A stretch of 64,000 nucleotides of DNA from Actinokineospora alba (GCF_004362515.1 NZ_SNXU01000001.1:6138001-6202000), one strand, 5' to 3'. Shown: positions 28,837 to 37,390, counted from the first letter of the stretch. Numbers and translations are program-made. The notes: generated by a model not told the origin, from the sequence alone.

Positions 28837-29922
28837 ATGGCTCAAGTCAGCTTCGATTCCGCGTCGCGGGTCTACGCCGGATCCCCGCCGGTGCGGGCCG
28901 TGGACCGGCTCGACCTGTCCATTGAGGATGGCGAATTCCTGGTCCTGGTGGGCCCGTCCGGCTCGGGCAAGTCGACGGCGCTGCGGATGCTCGCGGGCCT
29001 TGAGGACGTCGACGAGGGGACCATCCGCATCGGCGACCGCGACGTCACCCATGTGCCGCCCAAGGGCCGTGACATCGCGATGGTGTTCCAGTCCTACGCG
29101 CTGTACCCACACATGACGGTCGCCCAGAACATGGGCTTCGCGCTCAAGCTGCAAGGCCTGCCGAAGACCACCATCACCGAGAAGGTCGCCGAGGCGGCCA
29201 AGCTGCTCGACCTGGAGAAGTACCTCGACCGCAAACCCAAGGCACTCTCCGGCGGCCAACGCCAGCGCGTCGCCATGGGCCGAGCCATCGTGCGCGACCC
29301 GGCCGTGTTCCTCATGGACGAACCACTGTCCAACCTGGACGCCAAACTCAGGGTGGAGACCCGCGCCAACATCGCCGCACTCCAACGACGACTCGGCACC
29401 ACGACCATCTACGTGACCCACGACCAGGTCGAAGCCATGACCATGGGCCACCGGGTCGCCGTCCTCAAAGACGGGCTGCTGCAGCAGTGCGACACCCCGC
29501 GGGCGTTGTATGACCGTCCCGCCAACGCGTTCGTCGCCGGGTTCATCGGCTCCCCCGCCATGAACCTGCTGACCCTCCCGGTCCACGACGGCTCGATGCG
29601 CCTGGGCGGCGCCGACATCCCGCTGCCGCGCGCGGTCGGGAGCGGCGTCGACACGGTCACGGCGGGCATCCGCCCCGAGTCGCTGGAGCTGGCGCCGACG
29701 GGCACGGAGAACGGGGTGTCGCTCGTCGTGGAGCTGGTTGAGGAACTGGGCGCCGACGCCCTGGTCCACGCCGCCATCCAAGACGACCCCAACACCCCGC
29801 GCGTCGTGATGCGGGTCGACGGCCGGACACCGCCCGCCCTGGCCCAGACGATCACCGCCACGCTGCGCCACCCCGAGGAGATTCACCTGTTCGACGCCAC
29901 CACCGGCGAACGCCTGGACTGA
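28837..29922 (+). CDS. Sugar ABC transporter ATPase (MsmK/UgpC type)
   Basis: 361 residues. Walker A GPSGSGKST, Q-loop VFQSYALYPH, signature LSGGQRQR, Walker B FLMDEPLSNLD and the H-loop THDQ form the nucleotide domain (1-235). Residues 236-361 form the MalK-type OB/regulatory domain. These ATPases power MalFG-type importers and often serve several transporters. The gene is divergent from the binding protein / permease operon. The ATG at 28837 has a GAAGGA site; earlier starts in the frame are unsupported. Confidence 0.93.
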   Translation: MAQVSFDSASRVYAGSPPVRAVDRLDLSIEDGEFLVLVGPSGSGKSTALRMLAGLEDVDEGTIRIGDRDVTHVPPKGRDIAMVFQSYALYPHMTVAQNMGFALKLQGLPKTTITEKVAEAAKLLDLEKYLDRKPKALSGGQRQRVAMGRAIVRDPAVFLMDEPLSNLDAKLRVETRANIAALQRRLGTTTIYVTHDQVEAMTMGHRVAVLKDGLLQQCDTPRALYDRPANAFVAGFIGSPAMNLLTLPVHDGSMRLGGADIPLPRAVGSGVDTVTAGIRPESLELAPTGTENGVSLVVELVEELGADALVHAAIQDDPNTPRVVMRVDGRTPPALAQTITATLRHPEEIHLFDATTGERLD

Positions 29923-30048
29923 GCCCGAGCCGGACAGGCTGCGGCTCCGACGCGACCGCCGAGGGGTTCGCGGCCGCGCTTCGCCCGGTGGGCTTGGGCG
30001 GGCCGCGGACGAGCGGGGATTGTCGGTCGGGCCGGCTAGGGTGTCGGC

Positions 30049-30798
30049 ATGGATTTCGCCGCCGAATTAGTCGACCAGAACCGCCTCTTCGCCGACTTGA
30101 CCCGCACCGCCGACCCGGACGCCGACGTACCCACCTGCCCCGGCTGGACGCTGCGCCAACTGGTCACCCACGTCGGCCGCGGCCACCGGTGGGCGGCCAC
30201 CATCAGCGGTGAGCGATCCCAGGTCGTTATCGACCCCAAGACCGTCGCCGACGGCAAACCCCCGGCTGACTGGGCGGCAGCGGTCGACTGGATGGCCACA
30301 GGCGCCCAACTCGTCCTCGACAGCGTCGAGAAGGCCGGACCGGAGACGCCGGTGTGGACATTCACCGGCCCCAAGCCGACCGCTTGGTGGATCCGCCGAC
30401 GCCTACACGAGACAGTCATCCACCGCGCCGACGCCGCCATCGCGGCCGGAGTACCGTTCGAGGTGGAACCCGACGTCGCCGCCGACAACCTGTCCGAGTG
30501 GCTGGGCCTGGTCGCCGCCCGCCCCGCCACCGACGACGCACCGCTGGCCGAGGGCACGTCACTACACCTACACGCCACCGACCACAACCTAACGGTGCCC
30601 GGCGAGTGGATCCTCCGGACGGCTGACGGACGGATCACGGTGGAACACGAACACGCCAAGGGAACGGCCGCAGTGCGCGGCAAGGCGGCCGACCTGGCGC
30701 TGGCGATGCTCCGCAGGCTGCCCGCCGACCACCCCGGCTTGAGCATCGTCGGCGACGCAGCGGTGGTCGCGACCTGGCTGGACCGCACCCAGTTCTAG
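30049..30798 (+). CDS. Maleylpyruvate isomerase-family mycothiol-dependent (DinB-fold) enzyme
   Basis: 249 residues. The N-terminal four-helix DinB-like domain shows the family pattern DVPTCPGWTLRQLVTHVGRGHRW with a conserved His, followed by a second metal-ligand His in RLHETVIHRADA. The C-terminal part is an SCP2-like/MDMPI_C domain (LAEGTSLHLHATD). Members use mycothiol as cofactor for isomerisations or thiol transfer; the substrate here is unknown. Single gene, followed by a gene-free repeat region. Confidence 0.9.
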   Translation: MDFAAELVDQNRLFADLTRTADPDADVPTCPGWTLRQLVTHVGRGHRWAATISGERSQVVIDPKTVADGKPPADWAAAVDWMATGAQLVLDSVEKAGPETPVWTFTGPKPTAWWIRRRLHETVIHRADAAIAAGVPFEVEPDVAADNLSEWLGLVAARPATDDAPLAEGTSLHLHATDHNLTVPGEWILRTADGRITVEHEHAKGTAAVRGKAADLALAMLRRLPADHPGLSIVGDAAVVATWLDRTQF

Positions 30799-30983
30799 AG
30801 CTGTGGCCACAGGAGGTCCCACCACCCGCGACCGCAAGGAAGTCGGCCAACGCCGGCGGGCGCGACGGGCGGGTTCACCCCGACGAGATCGAACGCCGCC
30901 GCTCGGCCGCTTAGATGGACGCGGTAAGTCCCTCACCCGATCGGGAAACTCCCGTCCTGAACGTCGAACTCACCCGCCGGAAT

Positions 30984-31017
30984 GGGCGACTCACTTACCG
31001 GAAGGGGCGACTCGCGG
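30984..31017. repeat. Solo copy of the E7 repeat unit
   Basis: GGGCGACTCACTTACC followed by GGAAGGGGCGACTCGCGG: about 31 of 34 bases match the right arm of E7 at 58171-58204. It shows that the E7 unit also occurs singly elsewhere in this genome. Confidence 0.7.
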
Positions 31018-31018
31018 C

Positions 31019-31150
31019 TGACCGACTCGGCGGACCGGGGCTGCACGCGGGTGACCGACTTGGCGGACCGGGGCGACTCGCGGGTGACCGACTCGGCGGA
31101 CCAGGACTGCACGCGGGTGACCGACTCGGCGGGCCGGGGCGAGCGGGGGC
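31019..31150. repeat. 33-base tandem repeat, four copies
   Basis: Units start TGACCGACTCGGCGGACC at 31019, 31052, 31085 and 31118. Middle segments alternate (GGCTGCACGCGGG and GGCGACTCGCGGG). The length is a multiple of three, so all frames stay open and mimic coding sequence. Confidence 0.85.
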
Positions 31151-31229
31151 AGGGCGGCGAAACGGCGAAACGGCGAAGCGCGCGGCCTCCATCCCAACCA
31201 CCGCCAATCGCAAGGGGCCCAACAGAACG

Positions 31230-31371
31230 GCCTGTTTGGGTGGTTCGCCTTGATTCGGGGGGAGAAGGACCTAAACTTTCGCGGCGCGGGGCAGTTTCTT
31301 CACCCTGCCCGCTTTACCCGCGCAGGTCCTTCTCCGGGGTCCCCGAATCAAGGCGAACCACCCAAACAGGC
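31230..31371. repeat. Nested long inverted repeat E3 (family with E2)
   Basis: Outer arms 31230-31260 and 31341-31371 are 31 bases and perfectly complementary, starting GCCTGTTTGGGTGG. Inner arms GGAGAAGGACCT (31261-31272) and AGGTCCTTCTCC (31324-31335) are also perfect. It lies between the convergent isomerase-family and methyltransferase genes. It shares outer tip and CCTAAACT with E2, but the rest of the arms differs and remains paired. Confidence 0.9.
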
Positions 31372-31483
31372 ACCACCAGCCCCAAGCCGCCCGCGAACAA
31401 GACCGGGACGGGCAACGTGGCGAACGGGCCCTCCATGACGCTGACCGCCAGCCGAAGCTGGCGAACAGGCCGCTAGAACCAGC

Positions 31484-32737
31484 TCACCAAGTCGGCCGCA
31501 GAGGCATCCCAGAAACCCCCTTCTCCCCCACCTTCACCCCAAGCAACTGGTGCAGCTCAAGCTGATGCCGGTCGAAAGCCAACTGCGAAGCCGCCATATA
31601 CAACGCCCACACCCGAGCCCGAGCGACCCCAGCGTCCTGGACAGCTTCCTCCCAGTTCTCATCGAGATTCGCGCACCAGGCCGCGAGTGTCTTCGCGTAG
31701 TGCTCACGCAGGTTCTCGTCGTGCCGGATCTCGAAACCGTTGTCCTGCATGGCGGACGCGATCTCGCCGATGCCTTCCAGTTCACCGTCCGGGAAGACAT
31801 AGCGGTCGAAGAACGGGCCGACCTTGTGCGGTGCGGTGGTGTTCGTCCGCGTGATGCAGTGGTTGAGCAGCCTGCCCTGGGGCCGCAGCTTCCCATAGAG
31901 GAAGCTGAAGTAGGCGGGCAGGTTGCGGGCGCCGACGTGCTCGGTCAGCCCGATCGAGGACACCGCGTCGAAGCCGGTTTCGGTGACGTCGCGGTAATCC
32001 AGGTGGCGCACCTCGGCCTTGTCGGACAGGCCCCGCGCGGCGATCTCCTTCTGGGCCCACAATGCCTGCTCGCGCGACAGGGTCACGCCGAGTACGTCGA
32101 CGCCGTAGTGCTCGGCGGCGTGCATCGCCATGCCGCCCCAGCCGCAGCCGACGTCGAGGAGGCGCATTCCCGGTTCCAGCGCCAGTTTGCGGCACACCAG
32201 GTCGAACTTCTGCCACTGCGCCTCTTCGAGCGTGGCGTCCGCGGTCGGGTAGCAGGCGCAGGTGTAGGCCATCGACGGGCCGAGGACCAGTTCGTAGAAG
32301 CGGTTCGACACGTCGTAGTGCCGGGAAATGGCTACGGAGTCACGGTTTCTGGAGTGCCGCAGCCCGAGGGCCGCTCGCCGTGCGCGCCCCGGGAGTTCCT
32401 CCGGTGGGGCCTGGACGGGCCGCAGGTGGGTGGGCGCCAACTCGCGCAGCAGCTTGATGCCGTCGCGCAGGTGCAGGTCGTCGATGATCGGCACCAGCAC
32501 GTCGAGGAGGTTGTAGAGGCCGCCGGTGACCGTCAGGTGGCCGGTGACGTACGCACGCGCCAGACCCAGTTCGCCTGGCGCGGAAAGCAGATACGTCACC
32601 GCTTCCGGTGTGGACAGTTCCAATCGGACCGGAGCGTCCGGGTTTCCGGCGACGCTGCCGTCATAGGCGGACACGGCCAGCCCGCCGTCCGGCGGGATGA
32701 GGCCCTCGAAAGCCGAAGCGATTCTCGGAGTGGTCAT
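31484..32737 (-). CDS. bfaB: SAM-dependent fatty acid methyltransferase (cyclopropane synthase family, BfaB-like)
   Basis: 417 residues. The cyclopropane-fatty-acyl-phospholipid synthase family signature is visible: motif I LLDVGCGWGGMAMHAAEHYGV, SREQALWAQKEIAARG, and GLTEHVGARNLPAYF with the bicarbonate-binding Glu/His region. It follows a FAD oxidoreductase gene by 13 bases. This pairing is known for 10-methyl branched acid synthesis: BfaB methylenates oleoyl lipid and BfaA reduces the methylene to give 10-methylstearate (tuberculostearate). The ATG at 32737 has a GGGGAG site. A plain cyclopropane synthase is the alternative. Confidence 0.85.
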   Translation of the reverse strand: MTTPRIASAFEGLIPPDGGLAVSAYDGSVAGNPDAPVRLELSTPEAVTYLLSAPGELGLARAYVTGHLTVTGGLYNLLDVLVPIIDDLHLRDGIKLLRELAPTHLRPVQAPPEELPGRARRAALGLRHSRNRDSVAISRHYDVSNRFYELVLGPSMAYTCACYPTADATLEEAQWQKFDLVCRKLALEPGMRLLDVGCGWGGMAMHAAEHYGVDVLGVTLSREQALWAQKEIAARGLSDKAEVRHLDYRDVTETGFDAVSSIGLTEHVGARNLPAYFSFLYGKLRPQGRLLNHCITRTNTTAPHKVGPFFDRYVFPDGELEGIGEIASAMQDNGFEIRHDENLREHYAKTLAAWCANLDENWEEAVQDAGVARARVWALYMAASQLAFDRHQLELHQLLGVKVGEKGVSGMPLRPTW

Positions 32738-32750
32738 TGCTCTCCCCTGG

Positions 32751-34133
32751 TCAGCGCCCCCGGACGCATTTGTCGTACAGATCGAGCAGTCTTGCCCCGG
32801 GGTCATAGCGAGTCTTGAGATCCCGGTAGGCGGGTCCGTTGTAGAGGGACCAGAACTCATCCTCTTCGTGGAAACTGGCGGAGTACAGCGATTTGCGGCC
32901 ACGCATCTCGGTGACGGTCTTCTCGATGAGCCGGTTGTGGGTGTCGGCGGGCTCGCCCGGGTCGAGCGGGACCGACGACCAGAAGCCGAAGTTGACGTAG
33001 AGCGAGTCCGGGTCCATGACGTAGAGCGGCCACTGGGTCTTGTCGCGCAGCCGCACCGGGCACACCCAGACCGGGTTGATCGGGATCTCGCGGTGGAAGA
33101 AGTCGAGGAACGCCGCGGCCTGGTCGATCGGGACCTCGATGTCCTGCACGACGGTCTCCCGCTCGGGCAGGCCGCGCCACCTGTCGATCCGGGCGGACAC
33201 GCCGAGCTTGCGTTCGAGGGCGACGACCTTCCAGTAGACGTCCGAGCGGAGCCGTTTGCGGCCCAGCACCCGCCGCACGAAGCGGTTCTGCACGCCGAGG
33301 GCGGCCGAGCACCAGAACCAGTCGGTGTCCCAGCGCCACAGGTAGTCGCGGACGGTCAGGTAGTCGTCGGTGCGGCCCTGGATGGAGCGGTAGTAGATGT
33401 CGAGCCAGGTGTAGTCGCTGGTGTAGGGCGCCTCGTCGGTGAAGGTGCCGAGCGTCAGATACAGCTCGTCGGGGCCGAACACGGTGCCGTCGACGAAGTC
33501 GACGGGCTTGCCGCCGTGGGTGCGGGTCTCGCAGACCTCGGCCAGCTCGGCGAAGTAGCCCGCGGCGTCGCGGTGGCGCAGGTGGCGGACGTGGACGTAG
33601 GGGCGCACGGGTTCGAGTTCGATGGTGAGCCGCAGCGCGTAGCCGAGGGTGCCGTAGGAGTTCGGGAAGCCGTGGAACAGGTCGCGGTGCTCGTTGTCGG
33701 GGCGCGCGACGACGACCTGGCCGTCGCCGGTGAGGACCTCGAGTTCCAGCACCGACTCGTGCGGCATGCCATTGCGGAAGGACGACGACTCGATGCCGAG
33801 CCCGGTGACCGCGCCGCCCAGGGTGATGGTCTTGAGCTGCGGGACGACCAGCGGCATCAGCCCGTGCGGCAGGGTCGCGTCGACCAGTTGCTCGTAGGTG
33901 ACCATGCCCTCGACGTCGGCGGTGCGCGCCTCCGGGTCGACGGACAGGACGTGGGTGAAGTCGGCGACGTCGATGGTCCCGGCGCCGCTGCGGTCGCGGA
34001 ACAGGTTGGATGTGCGCTTGGCCAGCCGGATCGGCGAGTCCGGCGGCAGGGCGGCGAACCGCTCGCGCAGGCGCTCCACCCGGTCCTGGTGCGCGGTCCC
34101 CGCGCTGGTCGTGGCACCCGTCATACCTGTCAT
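32751..34133 (-). CDS. bfaA: FAD-binding oxidoreductase, 10-methyl fatty acid reductase (BfaA-like)
   Basis: 460 residues. The FAD-binding PCMH-type domain (VDPEARTADVEGMVTYEQLV, then TITLGGAVTGLGIESSSF) is related to DHCR24 sterol reductases, followed by a long C-terminal cap containing YNGPAYRDLKTRYDPG. It is placed directly upstream of the methyltransferase as in bfaA-bfaB / tms clusters, where it reduces the 10-methylene acyl chain with NADPH. The start is 34133 or 34124 (two in-frame ATGs; GGTGAG precedes the first). The longer open frame to 34352 overlaps the divergent primase gene and is rejected. Confidence 0.85.
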   Translation of the reverse strand: MTGMTGATTSAGTAHQDRVERLRERFAALPPDSPIRLAKRTSNLFRDRSGAGTIDVADFTHVLSVDPEARTADVEGMVTYEQLVDATLPHGLMPLVVPQLKTITLGGAVTGLGIESSSFRNGMPHESVLELEVLTGDGQVVVARPDNEHRDLFHGFPNSYGTLGYALRLTIELEPVRPYVHVRHLRHRDAAGYFAELAEVCETRTHGGKPVDFVDGTVFGPDELYLTLGTFTDEAPYTSDYTWLDIYYRSIQGRTDDYLTVRDYLWRWDTDWFWCSAALGVQNRFVRRVLGRKRLRSDVYWKVVALERKLGVSARIDRWRGLPERETVVQDIEVPIDQAAAFLDFFHREIPINPVWVCPVRLRDKTQWPLYVMDPDSLYVNFGFWSSVPLDPGEPADTHNRLIEKTVTEMRGRKSLYSASFHEEDEFWSLYNGPAYRDLKTRYDPGARLLDLYDKCVRGR

Positions 34134-34272
34134 TCTCACCCTATTCGGCTCGACCGGTACAGCTCTGACCGGCGCGGTCTCGTAGTCATCCCTCAGTGAT
34201 AGCCGACCGGCGCGCATTTCGCTCGCGCAAGATCGGAGTTGACGGGACCGCCACGCGTGGGAAGGTGATCGG

Positions 34273-35247
34273 GTGAGCGAGGACGAAGTGCGCGACGGGG
34301 TGTCGCTGACCAATCTCGACCAGCCGCTGTTCGACGGGGCCGAGGCCACCAAACGCGACCTGGTCGACTACCTGGACGCGGTCCGCGACCGGATAATCCC
34401 GGTGCTGCGCGACCGGCCCCTGTCGGTGATGCGGGTGCGGCCCGGGCAGCAGCCGTTCATGCAGAAGAACCTGCCGAAATACACCCCGGACTGGGTCAAA
34501 CGGGCCACCGTGTGGGCGGAGGCCTCCAAGCGCGAGATCTCCTACGCCCTCTGCGACGACCGTCGAACCCTCCTGTGGTTCGCGAACCAGCGGTCCATCG
34601 AGTACCACCCGACCCTGACCGTGCTGGAGCGGCCGGACCATGTCACCCACCTGATCCTCGACCTCGACCCCCCGGCGGGCGACGACAGCTTCGGCGCCGC
34701 CGTCCAGGCCGCTCTGCTGGTGCGGCAGGCATTGACCGACTCGGGACTCACCGGCCTGGCCAAGACCAGCGGCGCGAAGGGCGTCCACGTCTTCGTCCCG
34801 GTCGACCCGGAAGCGTCCATGGAGGACGTCGCCGCCGCCACCCGAGCCATCGCCGCCCGCGCGGAACGCATCGACCCGGCCCTGGCCACGACGGCCTACA
34901 TCGTCGACGACCGGGCGGGAAAGGTCTTCCTCGACTCCACCCGGTCGGGCGGCGCCACCGTGGTCGCCGCCTATAGCCCCCGGATCCGCCCCGGCACCCC
35001 CGTCTCGTTCCCCGTGGCGTGGGAGGACCTCACGTCGGTCAAGCCCACCGACTTCACCGTGAAAACGGCCCCGGCGCTGCTCGGCGACACCGACCCGTGG
35101 GCCACCGGAATGCCCGACCCCCAGCCGCTCCCGGCTGACCTGGTCGCCGAAGGCCACACCATCCCCGTCGCCCGCGTCCAGGCGATGCACGAGGGCAAGC
35201 GGAGGGCCCGGGCCCGCAAGGCGGCGGAGGAGTCCACGTCCGGGTAG
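34273..35247 (+). CDS. LigD-type primase-polymerase (Prim-Pol), stand-alone
   Basis: 324 residues. Polymerase domain of the NHEJ LigD family, separate from ligase or nuclease domains. Metal-binding LILDLDPP (DxD), SGAKGVHVFVP (sugar and phosphate contacts), and late FLDSTRSGGATVVAAYSPR are present; a KYTPDW segment near the N terminus is also typical. Such stand-alone PolDoms insert ribo- or deoxynucleotides at breaks with Ku. No Ku or ligase gene lies in this window. The GTG start at 34273 has a GGGAAGG site. Confidence 0.9.
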   Translation: MSEDEVRDGVSLTNLDQPLFDGAEATKRDLVDYLDAVRDRIIPVLRDRPLSVMRVRPGQQPFMQKNLPKYTPDWVKRATVWAEASKREISYALCDDRRTLLWFANQRSIEYHPTLTVLERPDHVTHLILDLDPPAGDDSFGAAVQAALLVRQALTDSGLTGLAKTSGAKGVHVFVPVDPEASMEDVAAATRAIAARAERIDPALATTAYIVDDRAGKVFLDSTRSGGATVVAAYSPRIRPGTPVSFPVAWEDLTSVKPTDFTVKTAPALLGDTDPWATGMPDPQPLPADLVAEGHTIPVARVQAMHEGKRRARARKAAEESTSG

Positions 35248-35306
35248 CGGTCGTTTTGCCGAACGGGGACGGGGGTAGACCCCAGCCGAACCCCAGGGAG
35301 GCCATC

Positions 35307-35708
35307 ATGAGCGATCTCGACCCCGCCGACACCGGCGCGGAAGACTTGGACGAGGACGCATTGCACGTGGACCCGCTGGAAGAGGGTGTCGAACCCCCCG
35401 AACACTGGTCGGCGGCCGACAAGTACGGCACCACCCCGTCGGAGGCACTCGCGGGCGAGGGCCTGGAGCGGAAACTACGGGCCGAACAGGCGGACGTGAC
35501 CCCGGATGACGTCCCGGACACCCCCGTGGCCGCCGCCCCGATCGACGACCTCGACGAATCCGTGGACGCCACGAACGAACCCGAGGGCTACGAGATGCCC
35601 GAACCCCAGCGACAGATCCCGGACGACGCCGCCCGGAGAGGCCAGTCGGCGGATGAGGCGGGCGGCTCGATGGCGGAAACCATTCGCACACCGCCGGACA
35701 TCGACTAG
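35307..35708 (+). CDS. DUF5709 family protein
   Basis: 133 residues, very acidic and largely disordered, with no signal peptide. The layout LDEDALHVDPLEEGVEPPEHWS, then GTTPSEALAGEGLERKLRAEQ, matches DUF5709, a small actinobacterial family of unknown function. The ATG at 35307 has an AGGGAGG site. It lies 59 bases after the Prim-Pol gene, possibly co-transcribed. Followed by the minisatellite region. Confidence 0.75.
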   Translation: MSDLDPADTGAEDLDEDALHVDPLEEGVEPPEHWSAADKYGTTPSEALAGEGLERKLRAEQADVTPDDVPDTPVAAAPIDDLDESVDATNEPEGYEMPEPQRQIPDDAARRGQSADEAGGSMAETIRTPPDID

Positions 35709-35799
35709 AACCCGCAACTCGCAGATGGAACGCAGCACCAGACCCACGACTCGGCGACGGTTCCGCCGTGCCCATGCGAGGGAGGGTTCTTCACTTCGC

Positions 35800-36456
35800 A
35801 CCTCCGAATGGGGCCGCCATCGGAGACAGCGCTCGCCCCGAACCTCGAACGGGGCGACTCGTCCCCCACACCTCCGGACCGGGCCACCACCAGCGACAAC
35901 TCGTCGCCCTGAACGTCCGAACAGGGCCACCATCAGCGACAGTTCGTCTCCTGCACCTCCGAACAAGGCCAGCTTCGGGGATGCCCTCGTCCCTGCACCT
36001 CCAGACGTGGCCACCATCAGGGACGCCCTCGTCCCTGCACCTCCGAACAAGGCCAGCTTCGGGGATGCCCTCGTCCCTGCACCTCCAGACGTGGCCACCA
36101 TCAGGGACGCCCTCGTCCCTGCACCTCCGAACAAGGCCAGCTTCGGGGATGCCCTCGTCCCTGCACCTCCAGACGTGGCCACCATCAGGGACGCCCTCGT
36201 CCCTGCACCTCCGAACAAGGCCAGCTTCGGGGATGCCCTCGTCCCTGCACCTCCAGACGTGGCCACCATCAGGGACGCCCTCGTCCCTGCACCTCCAGAC
36301 GTGGCCACCATCAGGGACGCCCTCGTCCCTGCACCTCCGAACAAGGCCAGCTTCGGGGATGCCCTCGTCCCTGCACCTCCAGACGTGGCCACCATCAGGG
36401 ACGCCCTCGTCCCTGCACCTCCAGACGTGGCCACCTCCAGGGACGGCTCTTCGCCC
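35800..36456. repeat. 42-base minisatellite with alternating A and B units
   Basis: From 35953 the array is exact. Unit A (GCACCTCCGAACAAGGCCAG...) and unit B (GCACCTCCAGACGTGGCCAC...), each 42 bases, follow the order A B A B A B A B B A B B', ending in a truncated B near 36456. Degenerate units of 42-45 bases extend left to about 35800. A copies are identical to one another and so are B copies, so amplification of the AB dimer is recent. Confidence 0.93.
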
Positions 36457-36490
36457 CTGCACTTCCCCCTTGCCCCTCGTCCTGGCCGCT

Positions 36491-36584
36491 TTTAATTCTC
36501 GATCATCGCTGTCAAGGGTCGCGCAGCGATCGCGCAGCGACGGCCGTTTACGGCCGCCCTTGACAGCGATGATCGAGAATTAAA
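36491..36584. repeat. Long inverted repeat E4 (family with E5)
   Basis: 28-base perfect arms: TTTAATTCTCGATCATCG then CTGTCAAGGG, and their complement at 36557-36584. The interior holds a second hairpin (CGGCCG-TTTA-CGGCCG) and the sequence CGATCGCGCAGCGACGGC. Confidence 0.9.
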
Positions 36585-36654
36585 CAATCGCGCCAGAGGG
36601 GCCCACCCACTTCTCTTTGGTACCAACAAGAACAGTCCCCCTCGGCCATAATTG

Positions 36655-36747
36655 TTTAACTCTCGATCATCGGCGTCAAGGGCGGCGCAAGCGCCGTCGC
36701 TGCGCGATCGGCAAGCCGACCCTTGACACCGATGATCGAGAGTTAAA
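36655..36747. repeat. Long inverted repeat E5 (family with E4)
   Basis: 28-base arms starting TTTAACTCTCGATCATCG, 27 of 28 paired; the odd position is C opposite A on this strand, which becomes G.U in minus-strand RNA. The interior GCCGTCGCTGCGCGATCG is the reverse complement of the E4 interior, so the cores are inverted relative to each other. Confidence 0.9.
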
Positions 36748-37021
36748 GATGGCCAGGACGAGGGGGCAGGGGGTAGAGCAGGGATTAAAGCCAAAGACCG
36801 CAAAGGCAACCCGCTTGGAGTGGGGCTGTGGGCGGTTTGGTTTGGCTGTGCGGCTCGGCCTGAGTTGGTGGATGCAGGCCGAGTGATGGTGTGGGCAGTG
36901 CAGTTCGGTTGGTGGTGAGTGGGGCGGTAGCGGGCTGGCCGAATGAGGTCTGTCTTGCCGTCCGGGAAGCCTCGACCCGCGACGTCAGGCGAAAGGCACT
37001 GATCGCTAGTACCGTCGATTC

Positions 37022-37390
37022 ATGTTGATGAGGCGGGTCGCTGTGGTGCTCGCTGCCCTGGTGGGTCTCTCAGCTTGTGGGGGCGATCGCATCCGGGAGG
37101 CGGAAGACGTGGCGCGGGCCTTTCAAGGGGCGTTGGCCGAGAACCGCCCCCAGGAAGCCTGCGCCCTGTTCGCGCCGCGGGTGCTTCAGGATGAGGAATG
37201 TGCCGCCGTCCTTGAGAAGTTGAAGCCCGCCACCATCGAGGAGACCGAGGTGTGGGGTGACGGCGCCATCGTGCGGGCCGGGGCCGACACGATGTTCCTC
37301 GCCGAATTCAACCAGGGTTGGTTGATCACCGCCGCCGGGTGCGTCCGCCGCGGCGAGATTCCCTACGACTGCGCGGCGGGTGGGCCATGA
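37022..37390 (+). CDS. Small lipoprotein of unknown function
   Basis: 122 residues. Lipoprotein signal with lipobox LSAC (C19), then a short domain with EDVARAFQGALAENRPQEACALFAPRV resembling NTF2-like or DUF4878-type extracytoplasmic domains, and four later Cys residues. Probably anchored on the outer face of the membrane. The stop overlaps the ATG of a 29-codon membrane peptide, which overlaps the next gene, so the three are co-translated. No known family was recognised with certainty. Confidence 0.75.
   Translation: MLMRRVAVVLAALVGLSACGGDRIREAEDVARAFQGALAENRPQEACALFAPRVLQDEECAAVLEKLKPATIEETEVWGDGAIVRAGADTMFLAEFNQGWLITAAGCVRRGEIPYDCAAGGP

Larger units (their letters stand above)
30799..31483. 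other. Gene-free 685-base region with three kinds of repeats
   Basis: Contains a half-copy of the E7 unit (30984-31017), a 33-base tandem repeat (31019-31150) and palindrome E3 (31230-31371), between two convergent genes. Open frames here are repeat translations without ribosome sites. Confidence 0.75.
35709..37021. other. Gene-free 1.3-kb region: minisatellite and palindromes E4/E5
   Basis: Holds the 42-base tandem array (about 35800-36456), E4 (36491-36584) and E5 (36655-36747). The rest (36750-37020) is unremarkable and contains the promoter of the small lipoprotein operon. Three long open frames across the array translate the repeat and are not considered genes. Confidence 0.8.

Noticed and set aside
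30915..31476. Open frames with GDRLGGPG repeats
   Set aside because: Translations of the 33-base tandem repeat; no start context.
35953..36456. Possible CRISPR array
   Set aside because: Units are contiguous with no unique spacers, and no cas genes are present.
35475..36495. Long repetitive open frames on both strands over the 42-base array
   Set aside because: The repeat length is a multiple of three, so every frame stays open. No ribosome site and no protein family; treated as intergenic repeat.
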